A stretch of 8,641 bases of DNA, taken from the NCBI GenBank assembly GCA_031273705.1, contig JAISRJ010000162.1, positions 1-8,641 on the forward strand, given 5' to 3'. A program made the translations under genes and the position numbers. Shown in pieces: positions 1 to 5,652 of the stretch. Within the stretch, counting starts at the first letter, position 1, and each line of letters begins with the position of its first letter. Below the pieces are notes generated by a model. The model made no database searches. It saw only the letters and a program-made list of their open reading frames with translations, and was not told the DNA's origin. The DNA comes from Clostridiales bacterium (lineage in GTDB: Bacteria; Bacillota; Clostridia; Lachnospirales; WQUN01).

Positions 1-143
1 AAAAAAATCGTATACCCTAACAAGTCTCATGACAAGAGACTTGTAAGCGAAGCATAGCGCTTTTAAAACCGTTGTATGGTTCACCGAAAGAGCTGGATAA
101 CGGAAATTATCCGGTATTCAGCCCTTTTATTGAAAAAAGGCGC
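1..143. other. Non-coding left edge with small hairpins
   Basis: No credible gene is visible in this stretch, which lies downstream of the stop codon of the response regulator. It holds three inverted repeats. ACAAGTCTC (20-28) pairs with GAGACTTGT (36-44) around a 7-nt loop. GGATAA (95-100) pairs with TTATCC (107-112). An A/T-rich CCTTTT...AAAAGG pair lies near 123-140, just past the stop. On the minus strand none is followed directly by a good T-run, although seven T residues lie at the window edge about 12 nt past the first stem. A terminator for the regulator is possible but not shown. No histidine kinase partner can be seen before the window ends. Confidence 0.4.
20..44. repeat. 9-bp perfect inverted repeat
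   Basis: ACAAGTCTC at 20-28 and GAGACTTGT at 36-44 are exact reverse complements separated by ATGACAA. The arms could form an RNA hairpin on either strand or be an operator-like dyad. A second small stem follows directly on the plus strand (AAGCG 45-49 with CGCTT 58-62, then TTTT), so part of this may be the 3' end of a plus-strand transcript entering from the left. The function is not determined. Confidence 0.45.
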
Positions 144-1778
144 TTATATCCTTTTCATAGCTCCTATCTGGCTGCTGAGTGTGTTGTATTGCAGGCGGTA
201 ATCGGAGACGTTTACCCCTTCATATTGCCTGAATATGCTGCGCATCTGGCGACCGTCCTCATAACCGACTTTTACCGCGATTATATCGTCGCTTAATTCC
301 GATTCGCGAATAAGTTTTTTTACTTCATCCAGCCGTATGCGCATAATGTAATCTACAAGTGACTTATTTTCTCTTTCTATAAACAGCCGATTAATGTATT
401 CTGGAGTCGCGCCCAGCTCCATCGCTATCTTGGGTAGTGAAATGGTTTCATAATATCGCTCTTCACAGATATTTTTTGCTTTATTGATAAGATCGTCATC
501 TAATTTTTTATGATAATCCAGAATAAACCCGCAAAAATTTTTTAGTGTGTTATTCAAATAAATAAAAGCGTCGTCAATGTTATTTATTCGCAGCAATTCT
601 TTTGAGGAAAAGAAAGATGTAAAGCTGGATGATATAGAAATATTCTGCTCACTCAAATAGCGATTTATAGAAATAAGGATATTCATTATCAATTTTGGCA
701 GTAATTTTTCCGGTAACGGTTGGGCTTCACGCAGTGAGTCAAATATTTCTTCCAGCAAAACCTTGCAGTAATTATATTCACCGATTACGGCAGTGCGAAC
801 CAGTCGATCCTCTTTATCAGAGGGATATTTATAGGTCAGGTTGTTCGACGGCTCCATATAATGTATGGGAATAATGGAATCCTCACCCAAATGGAAACGG
901 TAACGGAGCGCGGATTCGGCTTCTCTGTAGGAAATATTAATCTCGGACGGGTTATCGTATGTCCTGCCCAATCCTATAGTTACACGCACATTCATTTGCT
1001 GAAAGATCATATTCTTAAGAGACTCCAGCAACGTGATCATTTTATCCAAATCTTCGTAGCCGCCCAAGACGGCCACCACGGTATTAAAATCAATTGTTAT
1101 TGTTTCGACACGATAATTTTTCAATTGTTCTTGGATGTAATGCGCCATTTTAAAGCTTAACATATGCTTTTCCGTTTCGTCTAAAATAAGCAAAAGCTTC
1201 TTGAAGTTGTCTATCCGCAGGACAAAGACGTTAAAGCCCTTTTCAAAATTCATCTGAAAGAATTCAAATGACTTGTAGATCTCACTGTCGCCGGTGATGT
1301 GCCCATTTAGCAGATCGCGCAGGAACAGCTCGCGAAACACGGGGAGTTTCTTTTGGTATTCATTCTCAAAGTGCTGTTCCTCACGTTTGGTAATGTCCGC
1401 TTTTTCAAAATAATTAATAGCGGTATGCAGACAGCGTGATAATTCCGCGCGGCGCAGCGGTCTGTATAAATATTCCAAAACCCCGAAGTCTCGGCTGTGT
1501 TCCATATACTCGCTGTCATTATAATACCCGTACACGATAAATCGCACATCCGGGTACCGCTCATGTATATCACGAATAAGAACATAACCGGTATTACCGA
1601 AGAATCTTATATCCGCGATAATCAGTTCCGGTAGAGTATCCCGCATTACATCTATAACTTCGCGGTCGTGATCTGTCAGCACCGAGACAATTTTAAGATT
1701 GGCAAACGTGCCTTTTATATAAGTTCGTATATTACGAATATTGTCTTGATCCGTATCAGCCAAAATAATATTAAGCAT
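144..1778 (-). CDS. YesN-type response regulator, AraC-family DNA-binding, degenerate receiver
   Basis: A 544-residue cytoplasmic transcription regulator. Residues 1-120 form a CheY-like receiver with acidic D8 and D10 and the phospho-acceptor D56 (in IIADIRFFG). Residues about 175-305 resemble the degenerate GGDEF-like middle domain of YesN and CdaR proteins (VTIGLG at 266-271, then SYREAESAL). Residues about 428-530 are two AraC helix-turn-helix motifs (ISLPKIAMELGATPEYINRLF, 446-466, and the VGYED...SDYR block, 504-528). In the family, such proteins pair with YesM-type sensor kinases and often control sugar uptake or use; no kinase is seen here. The receiver is odd: the switch Ser/Thr position is Y83 and the conserved Lys is R106. 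The second HTH also lacks the usual YFSR and the Pro of TPSEYR. The ATG at 1776-1778 is preceded by GGAGGG with a tight 3-nt gap. The protein is intact and of normal length for the class. Its target is unknown. Confidence 0.9.
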   Translation of the reverse strand: MLNIILADTDQDNIRNIRTYIKGTFANLKIVSVLTDHDREVIDVMRDTLPELIIADIRFFGNTGYVLIRDIHERYPDVRFIVYGYYNDSEYMEHSRDFGVLEYLYRPLRRAELSRCLHTAINYFEKADITKREEQHFENEYQKKLPVFRELFLRDLLNGHITGDSEIYKSFEFFQMNFEKGFNVFVLRIDNFKKLLLILDETEKHMLSFKMAHYIQEQLKNYRVETITIDFNTVVAVLGGYEDLDKMITLLESLKNMIFQQMNVRVTIGLGRTYDNPSEINISYREAESALRYRFHLGEDSIIPIHYMEPSNNLTYKYPSDKEDRLVRTAVIGEYNYCKVLLEEIFDSLREAQPLPEKLLPKLIMNILISINRYLSEQNISISSSFTSFFSSKELLRINNIDDAFIYLNNTLKNFCGFILDYHKKLDDDLINKAKNICEERYYETISLPKIAMELGATPEYINRLFIERENKSLVDYIMRIRLDEVKKLIRESELSDDIIAVKVGYEDGRQMRSIFRQYEGVNVSDYRLQYNTLSSQIGAMKRI

Positions 1779-1979
1779 AGGCCCTCCGGGAATTTATGAT
1801 ATAGATATAAAATCCCCATTATGAGCGCAATTATGAGTTAATACTTGAGAACGAAAACATTTGTCCGCATTGACGGCATTCTGCCGCCGGTTCTATTACC
1901 CAGGTGCCAGTTCTCCGTTCTATCGAGCGGTTAATCAACCGGCGGTTAATCAACCGGCGGTTAATCAACCAGCGGTTAA
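1779..1979. other. Spacer between hydrolase and response regulator
   Basis: A 201-nt non-coding spacer upstream of the regulator. From the hydrolase end it holds most of a 15-bp tandem repeat, one arm of a 12-bp inverted repeat (1881-1892), a small 5-bp hairpin (CGGCA 1874-1878 with TGCCG 1882-1886) and a direct repeat of ATTATGAG near the regulator start. The promoter of the regulator should lie here, but only weak matches are visible: minus-strand TTGCGC followed 17 nt later by TATCTA. No strong sigma-A promoter can be called and no good intrinsic terminator for the hydrolase is evident. Confidence 0.5.
1818..1837. promoter_or_regulatory. Direct repeat ATTATGAG x2 upstream of the regulator
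   Basis: ATTATGAG occurs at 1818-1825 and again at 1830-1837, with starts 12 nt apart, about 40-60 bp upstream of the response regulator start codon. Direct half-sites about one helical turn apart in a regulator's own upstream region could be a binding site for that regulator. The AT-rich half of each copy also resembles a poor -10, so chance is a real alternative. Confidence 0.25.
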
Positions 1980-1993
1980 TCAACCGGCGGCAG
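1881..1993. repeat. 12-bp inverted repeat enclosing the tandem array
   Basis: CTGCCGCCGGTT at 1881-1892 is the exact reverse complement of AACCGGCGGCAG at 1982-1993, with 89 nt between the arms. The right arm overlaps the last codons and stop of the hydrolase and the last tandem-repeat unit. The inner 11 bases of each arm are the same 11-mer as the arms of the hairpin at 3786-3811, so this looks like a dispersed palindromic element rather than an isolated dyad. Confidence 0.6.
1928..1987. repeat. Tandem repeat, 4 x 15 bp
   Basis: Four head-to-tail copies of CGGTTAATCAACCGG start at 1928, 1943, 1958 and 1973; only the third differs, by one base (AG for GG at its end). Each unit has a 5-bp arm pair, CGGTT/AACCG, around AATC, so each can form a small hairpin. 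The last unit covers the hydrolase stop codon. On the minus strand one frame reads the repeat as an open five-residue unit (LINRR), while the hydrolase frame meets TGA in the first unit it enters. There are no spacers, so this is not a CRISPR array. The copy number is probably variable between strains. Confidence 0.9.
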
Positions 1994-2900
1994 CTCCCCT
2001 GCAGGATAACCAATTATATGTATCAGCGTAAACTTCCTGCCTAATAGTTTCATTAAGCATTTCGTGCCGTCCAAGCCCGTAAAGCTTTATGGAGACATCG
2101 TGACAGCCGGCGGCGGTTAAGCGTTTGAACACTTTAAACACACCGCGCCCGTAATCTCCGACGGGATCCTCGCCGCCTGAAAAAAGATATATGGGTAAAT
2201 TTTTTGGAATCCGCACCGCCCATTCTCTTGCAGAAATGTCCGCCAGTAGCATAAACAAGTCGCAGTATCCCCCGATAGTAAAGAAAAAATTACTGCGTTC
2301 CTCGGCAATAAAGGCGTCTACTAGCTTTTCGTCCCTTGAAAGCCAATCGGAACCCGTGCGATTCGGGCTAAAATGCTTGTTGTATTGCTTTGTGGAAAAG
2401 TCATAAAATATTTTGCCTTCTTTTTCCTCATGCCCAAGTTTTTTCATGACTTTACACAAAAACAGAGCAAAGTTCAGACTTGCGGGTTTGTCGCCGGTGC
2501 CGGAAAAGATCGCTCCTGAAAGCTCTTTTCCGTATTTTGCGCAGTAGGATCTTGCCAGAAACGACCCCATGCTGTGCCCTAATAAAAATGCAGGAAGGTT
2601 TGGAAACTCTTTTTTTACCATACTATATAGCGTATGCATGTCATCGACCATATGTTTCCAGCCGTCCGACTTGCCGAAATAACCTCTCGTTTTGTTTATG
2701 GAGCCTCCATGACCGGCGTGGTCATTGGCGCAGACCACAAAGCCCCTTTCTATTAGATATTCCGCGAATTCCGCGTATCTTTCGGCATACTCGCACATAC
2801 CATGCGCGATTTGAATGATATATTTTGGGTTCTTTGGCGTCCAAACAACAGCCCGAATGTTGTGCTCGCCATTAGAGGCGGCGAAAGTAAGCTCTTTCAT
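1980..2900 (-). CDS. Alpha/beta hydrolase, monoacylglycerol lipase / lysophospholipase-like
   Basis: A 306-residue soluble serine hydrolase of the Hydrolase_4 (PldB/monoglyceride lipase-like) type, expected to cleave acyl esters; the substrate cannot be read from sequence. The oxyanion region HGMCEYAERY starts at residue 33, followed by DHAGHGGS (60-67). The nucleophile elbow GHSMGS places Ser110, and the likely partners are Asp245 (SGGEDPVG) and His279 (GRHEMLNE), so the triad is complete. No signal peptide or membrane segment is seen. The ATG at 2898-2900 has AGGAGA (2906-2911) 5 nt upstream. It starts 18 nt after the rbgA stop, so the two are probably co-transcribed although not functionally linked in any known way. 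The last codons and the TGA stop overlap a tandem-repeat unit and an inverted-repeat arm, so the C-terminal tail (RGAAAG) may be repeat-derived. Confidence 0.92.
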   Translation of the reverse strand: MKELTFAASNGEHNIRAVVWTPKNPKYIIQIAHGMCEYAERYAEFAEYLIERGFVVCANDHAGHGGSINKTRGYFGKSDGWKHMVDDMHTLYSMVKKEFPNLPAFLLGHSMGSFLARSYCAKYGKELSGAIFSGTGDKPASLNFALFLCKVMKKLGHEEKEGKIFYDFSTKQYNKHFSPNRTGSDWLSRDEKLVDAFIAEERSNFFFTIGGYCDLFMLLADISAREWAVRIPKNLPIYLFSGGEDPVGDYGRGVFKVFKRLTAAGCHDVSIKLYGLGRHEMLNETIRQEVYADTYNWLSCRGAAAG

Positions 2901-2918
2901 AATATTCTCCTGGGTATG

Positions 2919-3755
2919 CTACGGCTTTTCCAATGAAATTCTACCCAGCCGACCAGATCGGAAGTCGTTTATTAATGCCGAAGCCGCCCGATCAATATCA
3001 GATTCGGCTTGCTGTTTTTCGTAGCCGCGAGCCAGAGCAATTTTATTTAGTATATTATCTTCGTCAGGATTTGGTTTGTTAGCTTCTAATTTATATCGCT
3101 CCGAAATCGCCAGCGGATAATATTTTTCTAATATTCTAATCAGCGCCGCGGCCAGTTCAAGCGCGTCGGGGACGTTATCAGAAATAGCGCCGGTGATGGC
3201 CAGATTAACGCCGACACTCTCATCTTCGATTTTTGGCCAGAGTATTCCGGGGGTATCCAGCAAGTCAAAGCCTTGTTTCAGCCTAATCCACTGTCTGCCG
3301 CGGGTTACACCGGGCTTGTTGCCCGTCTTTGCCGGATTTTTACCAACAAAACGGTTTATCAGCGTAGACTTGCCAGAGTTGGGTATCCCCGCAATCATGG
3401 CGCGTATTGGAATGGAAAGTCGCCCTTGACGCTTTGCCTTTGCAAGCTTTTCTTGTGTCAGTTCGTGGCAGGCTTTTGCAAGTTCGCCAAATCCGTCTCC
3501 GCCGATAGAATTAACTGCCAGTGCTTTGCCCTCAAAATGTTTTACCCAAAGCTTTGTAATCTCTGGGTCAGCAAGGTCACTTTTATTTAAAACAGTCAGT
3601 CGTTTTTTCCCTTTTGCAAGCTCAATTATGTCAGGATTCGCGCTGCTGCGCGGGATACGCGCGTCTAAAATTTCTATTACAATATCAACCAGTTTGATGT
3701 TTTCACGCATCATTCTGATAGATTTCGTCATATGCCCAGGATACCATTGTATCAA
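2919..3755 (-). CDS. rbgA: Ribosome biogenesis GTPase RbgA (YlqF)
   Basis: A 278-residue circularly permuted GTPase that promotes late 50S subunit maturation in the cytoplasm. The family's N-terminal hallmark QWYPGHMTKS is present, with His8 matching the catalytic His of B. subtilis RbgA. G motifs follow the permuted order: G4 NKSD at 57-60, G1 GIPNSGKS at 123-130, the G2 threonine at about T151 (PGVTRG), and G3 DTPG at 167-170. A helical C-terminal domain (about 185-278) ends in the typical GRISLEKP. Length matches the family (about 280). The start is a TTG at 3753-3755: a TAG stop lies directly before it in frame, and only a weak GAG-type ribosome site precedes it, so translation is probably modest. 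It lies downstream of rplS, a common pairing in Bacillota, after a 73-nt gap holding a strong hairpin. Confidence 0.96.
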   Translation of the reverse strand: MIQWYPGHMTKSIRMMRENIKLVDIVIEILDARIPRSSANPDIIELAKGKKRLTVLNKSDLADPEITKLWVKHFEGKALAVNSIGGDGFGELAKACHELTQEKLAKAKRQGRLSIPIRAMIAGIPNSGKSTLINRFVGKNPAKTGNKPGVTRGRQWIRLKQGFDLLDTPGILWPKIEDESVGVNLAITGAISDNVPDALELAAALIRILEKYYPLAISERYKLEANKPNPDEDNILNKIALARGYEKQQAESDIDRAASALINDFRSGRLGRISLEKP

Positions 3756-3785
3756 ACTATCATCTCAAATCTTGTTAAGGCAAAT

Positions 3786-3811
3786 ACCGGCGGCAGGTGT
3801 CTGCCGCCGGT
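3786..3811 (-). terminator. GC-rich hairpin between rplS and rbgA
   Basis: ACCGGCGGCAG (3786-3796) and CTGCCGCCGGT (3801-3811) form a perfect 11-bp stem with a GTGT loop, placed 17 nt past the rplS stop. On the transcribed strand it is followed by ATTTGCCTTAAC, not a run of T, so it is unlikely to be a full intrinsic terminator. It more plausibly acts as a partial terminator or as a 3' stabilising or processing hairpin that sets rplS above rbgA. The same 11-mer arms occur again at 1881-1891 and 1983-1993. Confidence 0.55.
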
Positions 3812-3828
3812 GGGTGTGGTTTTCGGGG

Positions 3829-4203
3829 TTACCGGTTCACAGGTTTTACAACCTTTTTCATAATCTCTTCTTTTACCTTTGAAGCCTTGCCAATGCGTTT
3901 ACGCAGATAGAACAATTTAGCGCGGCGCACTACGCCTCTGCGTACAACCTCAATGCGATCTACCCTTGGCGAATGCAGCGGCCAAGTTTTTTCCACGCCC
4001 ACGCCATAAGAAACGCGCCGAACCGTGAAAGACTCACGGCTGCCGCCGTTTTGACGCTTTATAACCACGCCTTCAAACATTTGAATACGTTCTTTCACAC
4101 CTTCGACAATACGCGCATATACTCTTACAGTATCTCCGACTTTAAAAGGCGTAATATTGGTTTTGAGCTGAGCCTGTTCAATTGATCTGATTAATTCGTT
4201 CAT
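3829..4203 (-). CDS. rplS: 50S ribosomal protein L19
   Basis: L19 sits at the 30S-50S interface of the ribosome. The 124-residue product matches the family throughout: MNELIRSIEQAQ at the N-terminus, FKVGDTVRV, the RIQMFEGVVI and FTVRRVSYGVGVEK core, then PLHSPRVDRIEVVRRG and VRRAKLFYLR. It is slightly longer than the usual 114-118 residues because of a lysine-rich tail (KVKEEIMKKVVK). The frame stays open upstream to another ATG at 4233. The start at 4203 is preferred because AAAGGAGG (4210-4217) lies 6 nt before it and because it fits the family N-terminus. It has its own promoter and leader. Upstream is rlmH rather than the rimM-trmD genes that usually precede rplS, while the usual downstream neighbour rbgA is kept. 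Confidence 0.97.
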   Translation of the reverse strand: MNELIRSIEQAQLKTNITPFKVGDTVRVYARIVEGVKERIQMFEGVVIKRQNGGSRESFTVRRVSYGVGVEKTWPLHSPRVDRIEVVRRGVVRRAKLFYLRKRIGKASKVKEEIMKKVVKPVNR

Positions 4204-4281
4204 GCGGTCCCTCCTTTCTGCAAGGACGTTCATTCTCCAACTTCCGACAGCGGAACGCCCGTACTTGTGTCAAAACAACCG
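4204..4281 (-). promoter_or_regulatory. Candidate L19-type mRNA leader of rplS
   Basis: The predicted transcript begins near 4281, giving a leader of about 78 nt. Two mutually exclusive pairings are visible on the RNA strand. One pairs GGGCGTTC (4253-4260) with GAACGTCC (4224-4231), 8 bp with one G-U. The other pairs TCCTT (4222-4226) with AAGGA (4212-4216) and covers the Shine-Dalgarno at 4210-4217. They share 4224-4226, so one can release the other. A small TTCCG/CGGAA hairpin lies in the loop of the first. L19 leaders are a known autoregulatory RNA class in Bacillota; I infer membership from position and folding, not from a model match. Confidence 0.45.
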
Positions 4282-4287
4282 TTCTGT

Positions 4288-4316
4288 ATTATACTACATA
4301 ATTCTAATCTCTGCAA
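4288..4316 (-). promoter_or_regulatory. Sigma-A-type promoter of rplS
   Basis: On the minus strand the -35 TTGCAG (4311-4316) and a consensus -10 TATAAT (4288-4293) are separated by exactly 17 nt (4294-4310). Transcription should begin near 4281, upstream of the rplS start at 4203. This fits a housekeeping promoter that separates rplS from the murA-walJ-rlmH unit. Confidence 0.8.
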
Positions 4317-4325
4317 AAAATTTTT

Positions 4326-4362
4326 AAAAGCAAAAAGGGGCAGTATCCGCCGGGTCGCCCTT
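4326..4362 (-). terminator. Terminator-like hairpin after rlmH
   Basis: On the minus strand AAGGGC (4357-4362) can pair with GCCCCTT (4335-4341) with one bulged C and a loop of about 15 nt. T-runs follow at 4332-4336 and 4326-4329. It lies just past the rlmH stop and just before the -35 of rplS, which is where a terminator would be expected. The stem is short and the loop large, so the call is tentative. Confidence 0.4.
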
Positions 4363-4376
4363 CGGAATTTATCCCA

Positions 4377-4811
4377 TTAATGTGTAGCCAAATACAATGC
4401 TTCCAGCAGAATTAATCTTGTTAGCCGGTGAGGAAATGTCAGCCCAGAAAGGCTGATTTTTTTATTAGCCCTTTTTAGAACGGAATCAGGCAGTCCCACA
4501 CTACCACCGATTATAAAGGTAATTGCGGTATGCTCGGATAATAGGGAAGAAAAATTCTTGCGTATTAAATCGCCGTCAATCGCCAACGCGATAGTATAAT
4601 CGGTAGGCGAAATTAATTCAAGAATCCGTGCGCCTTCTTTTTCAAGCGCGGCTTTCCTCTGTAACGCGCTAAAATTCTCCGGCATACTTTCGTCTTTAAT
4701 TTCTATAATAGATAATACACAATATTTTTTCAGTCGTTCTATGTAATAATAAAGACCATATTTAAAAAACGGTTCAGTCAAACGACCTACTGCTATTATA
4801 CGTATATTCAT
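4377..4811 (-). CDS. rlmH: RlmH (23S rRNA pseudouridine1915-N3 methyltransferase), C-terminally truncated
   Basis: A SPOUT-class trefoil-knot enzyme that methylates pseudouridine 1915 of 23S rRNA as a homodimer using S-adenosylmethionine. Visible hallmarks are the N-terminal strand NIRIIAVGRL, ALAIDG (75-80), the SAM-site block TFIIGGSVGL (98-107) and LSGLTFPHRLTRLILLEALY (121-140). The product is 144 residues, against about 159 for the B. subtilis protein. It stops after LATH, so the conserved tail that ends in ...PYHK/R and completes the active site is absent, and the preceding EQ(L/I)YRA has become EALYLA. The start at 4811 follows family alignment; the frame stays open to 4853. The ribosome site (GGAAAGAG, 4823-4830) is weak and 11 nt away. 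It lies 46 nt after walJ, a known Bacillota neighbour. It may be inactive or a decaying gene. Confidence 0.85.
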   Translation of the reverse strand: MNIRIIAVGRLTEPFFKYGLYYYIERLKKYCVLSIIEIKDESMPENFSALQRKAALEKEGARILELISPTDYTIALAIDGDLIRKNFSSLLSEHTAITFIIGGSVGLPDSVLKRANKKISLSGLTFPHRLTRLILLEALYLATH

Positions 4812-4857
4812 GCAGGATGTTACTCTTTCCATTGGCATATCGACGAGAGCCAAATAC

Positions 4858-5652
4858 TCACGGCAAAAAAACCGGTTCGCTGCTGGCGTATCGATCAGCT
4901 ATCATTAATTTAATAGTATTTATGTTCGCCGCTTCCAATATACTTCCGACGGTATCCAGCGCGATAAGCGGACGATTATTTTCCTCGCTTAAATGGCCTA
5001 AATACACGTATCGCAAACACGGGCTGTAAACCATCGCGAGCAGCTTCCCCGCCGAGGCGTTAGATAAATGCCCGTGATCACTTAAAATTCTATCCTTTAA
5101 AATTTTTGGATAACGTCCGTTTATCAGCATATCCAGATCGTGATTGCTCTCAAGTAGCACAACTTCCGACCGCGCGAGATTATCCTTAACGCAATCTGTT
5201 ATATGACCAATATCCGTAGCTATCGTTAATTTGTGATCGTCGGCGAAAATACTGTATCCGACCGGTTGAGACGCGTCATGCGGTATTTGAAAAGGCAACG
5301 CCGAAATATCACCGACATGAAATTTTATGCCCGGTTCGACGACGCGCGTTAGATCTTCATGAATCTTCCCGGCGGTCATGTGCCGTTTAAGATAGCGCCA
5401 AGTAAAGGGAGAGGCGTATATCGGAAGATTATATCGCCGCGACATTATGCCGATACCTGAAATATGATCCGAATGTTCATGTGTCACAAAGATAGCGGAC
5501 AAATCGCGCGGATCAACGTCTATGTCGCGCAGACCGAATTCAATTTGCTTGCCGCTTGACCCCGCGTCTACCAGGATATGGGTATCATTGTATCCCACAT
5601 AAGTACAATTTCCACTTGAACCACTTAGTAGCGGACAAAATTTAACCGACAT
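4858..5652 (-). CDS. walJ: MBL-fold metallohydrolase, YycJ/WalJ family
   Basis: A 264-residue soluble metallo-beta-lactamase-fold enzyme; family members are nuclease-like proteins usually linked to the WalRK cell-wall regulon. The family opening LLSGSSGNC lies at residues 8-16. The metal motif THEHSDH (57-63) supplies His58, His60, Asp62 and His63; further ligands are likely His125 (IPHDA), Asp147 (TDIGH) and His220 (LGHLSEENN). ESNHDLDML...GRYP and GHLSN are YycJ signatures. The frame is open to 5682, but the ATG at 5650-5652 is chosen: it has AAGGT upstream, gives MSVKFCPLLSGSSGN and restores the usual length of the family. This start overlaps the murA stop by 11 nt, implying translational coupling. 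rlmH follows it, as in other Bacillota, but no walRK is nearby. Confidence 0.93.
   Translation of the reverse strand: MSVKFCPLLSGSSGNCTYVGYNDTHILVDAGSSGKQIEFGLRDIDVDPRDLSAIFVTHEHSDHISGIGIMSRRYNLPIYASPFTWRYLKRHMTAGKIHEDLTRVVEPGIKFHVGDISALPFQIPHDASQPVGYSIFADDHKLTIATDIGHITDCVKDNLARSEVVLLESNHDLDMLINGRYPKILKDRILSDHGHLSNASAGKLLAMVYSPCLRYVYLGHLSEENNRPLIALDTVGSILEAANINTIKLMIADRYASSEPVFLP

Noticed and set aside
72..296. Plus-strand open frame at the left edge
   Set aside because: It overlaps the C-terminal HTH of the response regulator in antisense, with no recognisable domain or good ribosome site.
1928..1987. Possible CRISPR array
   Set aside because: Units are 15 bp and directly adjacent with no unique spacers; no cas genes are present.
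1831..2013. 60-residue minus-strand open frame with repeated LINRR units
   Set aside because: It starts at TTG inside the hydrolase with no convincing ribosome site and exists because the 15-bp repeat lacks stops in one frame.
3841..3858. Plus-strand hairpin AGGTT/AACCT followed by T residues
   Set aside because: It lies antisense within rplS, has only a 5-bp stem, and no plus-strand gene ends there.
4204..4233. Upstream ATG giving a 134-residue L19
   Set aside because: The extra residues do not match the family, and the extension would contain the strong AAAGGAGG site that serves the ATG at 4203.
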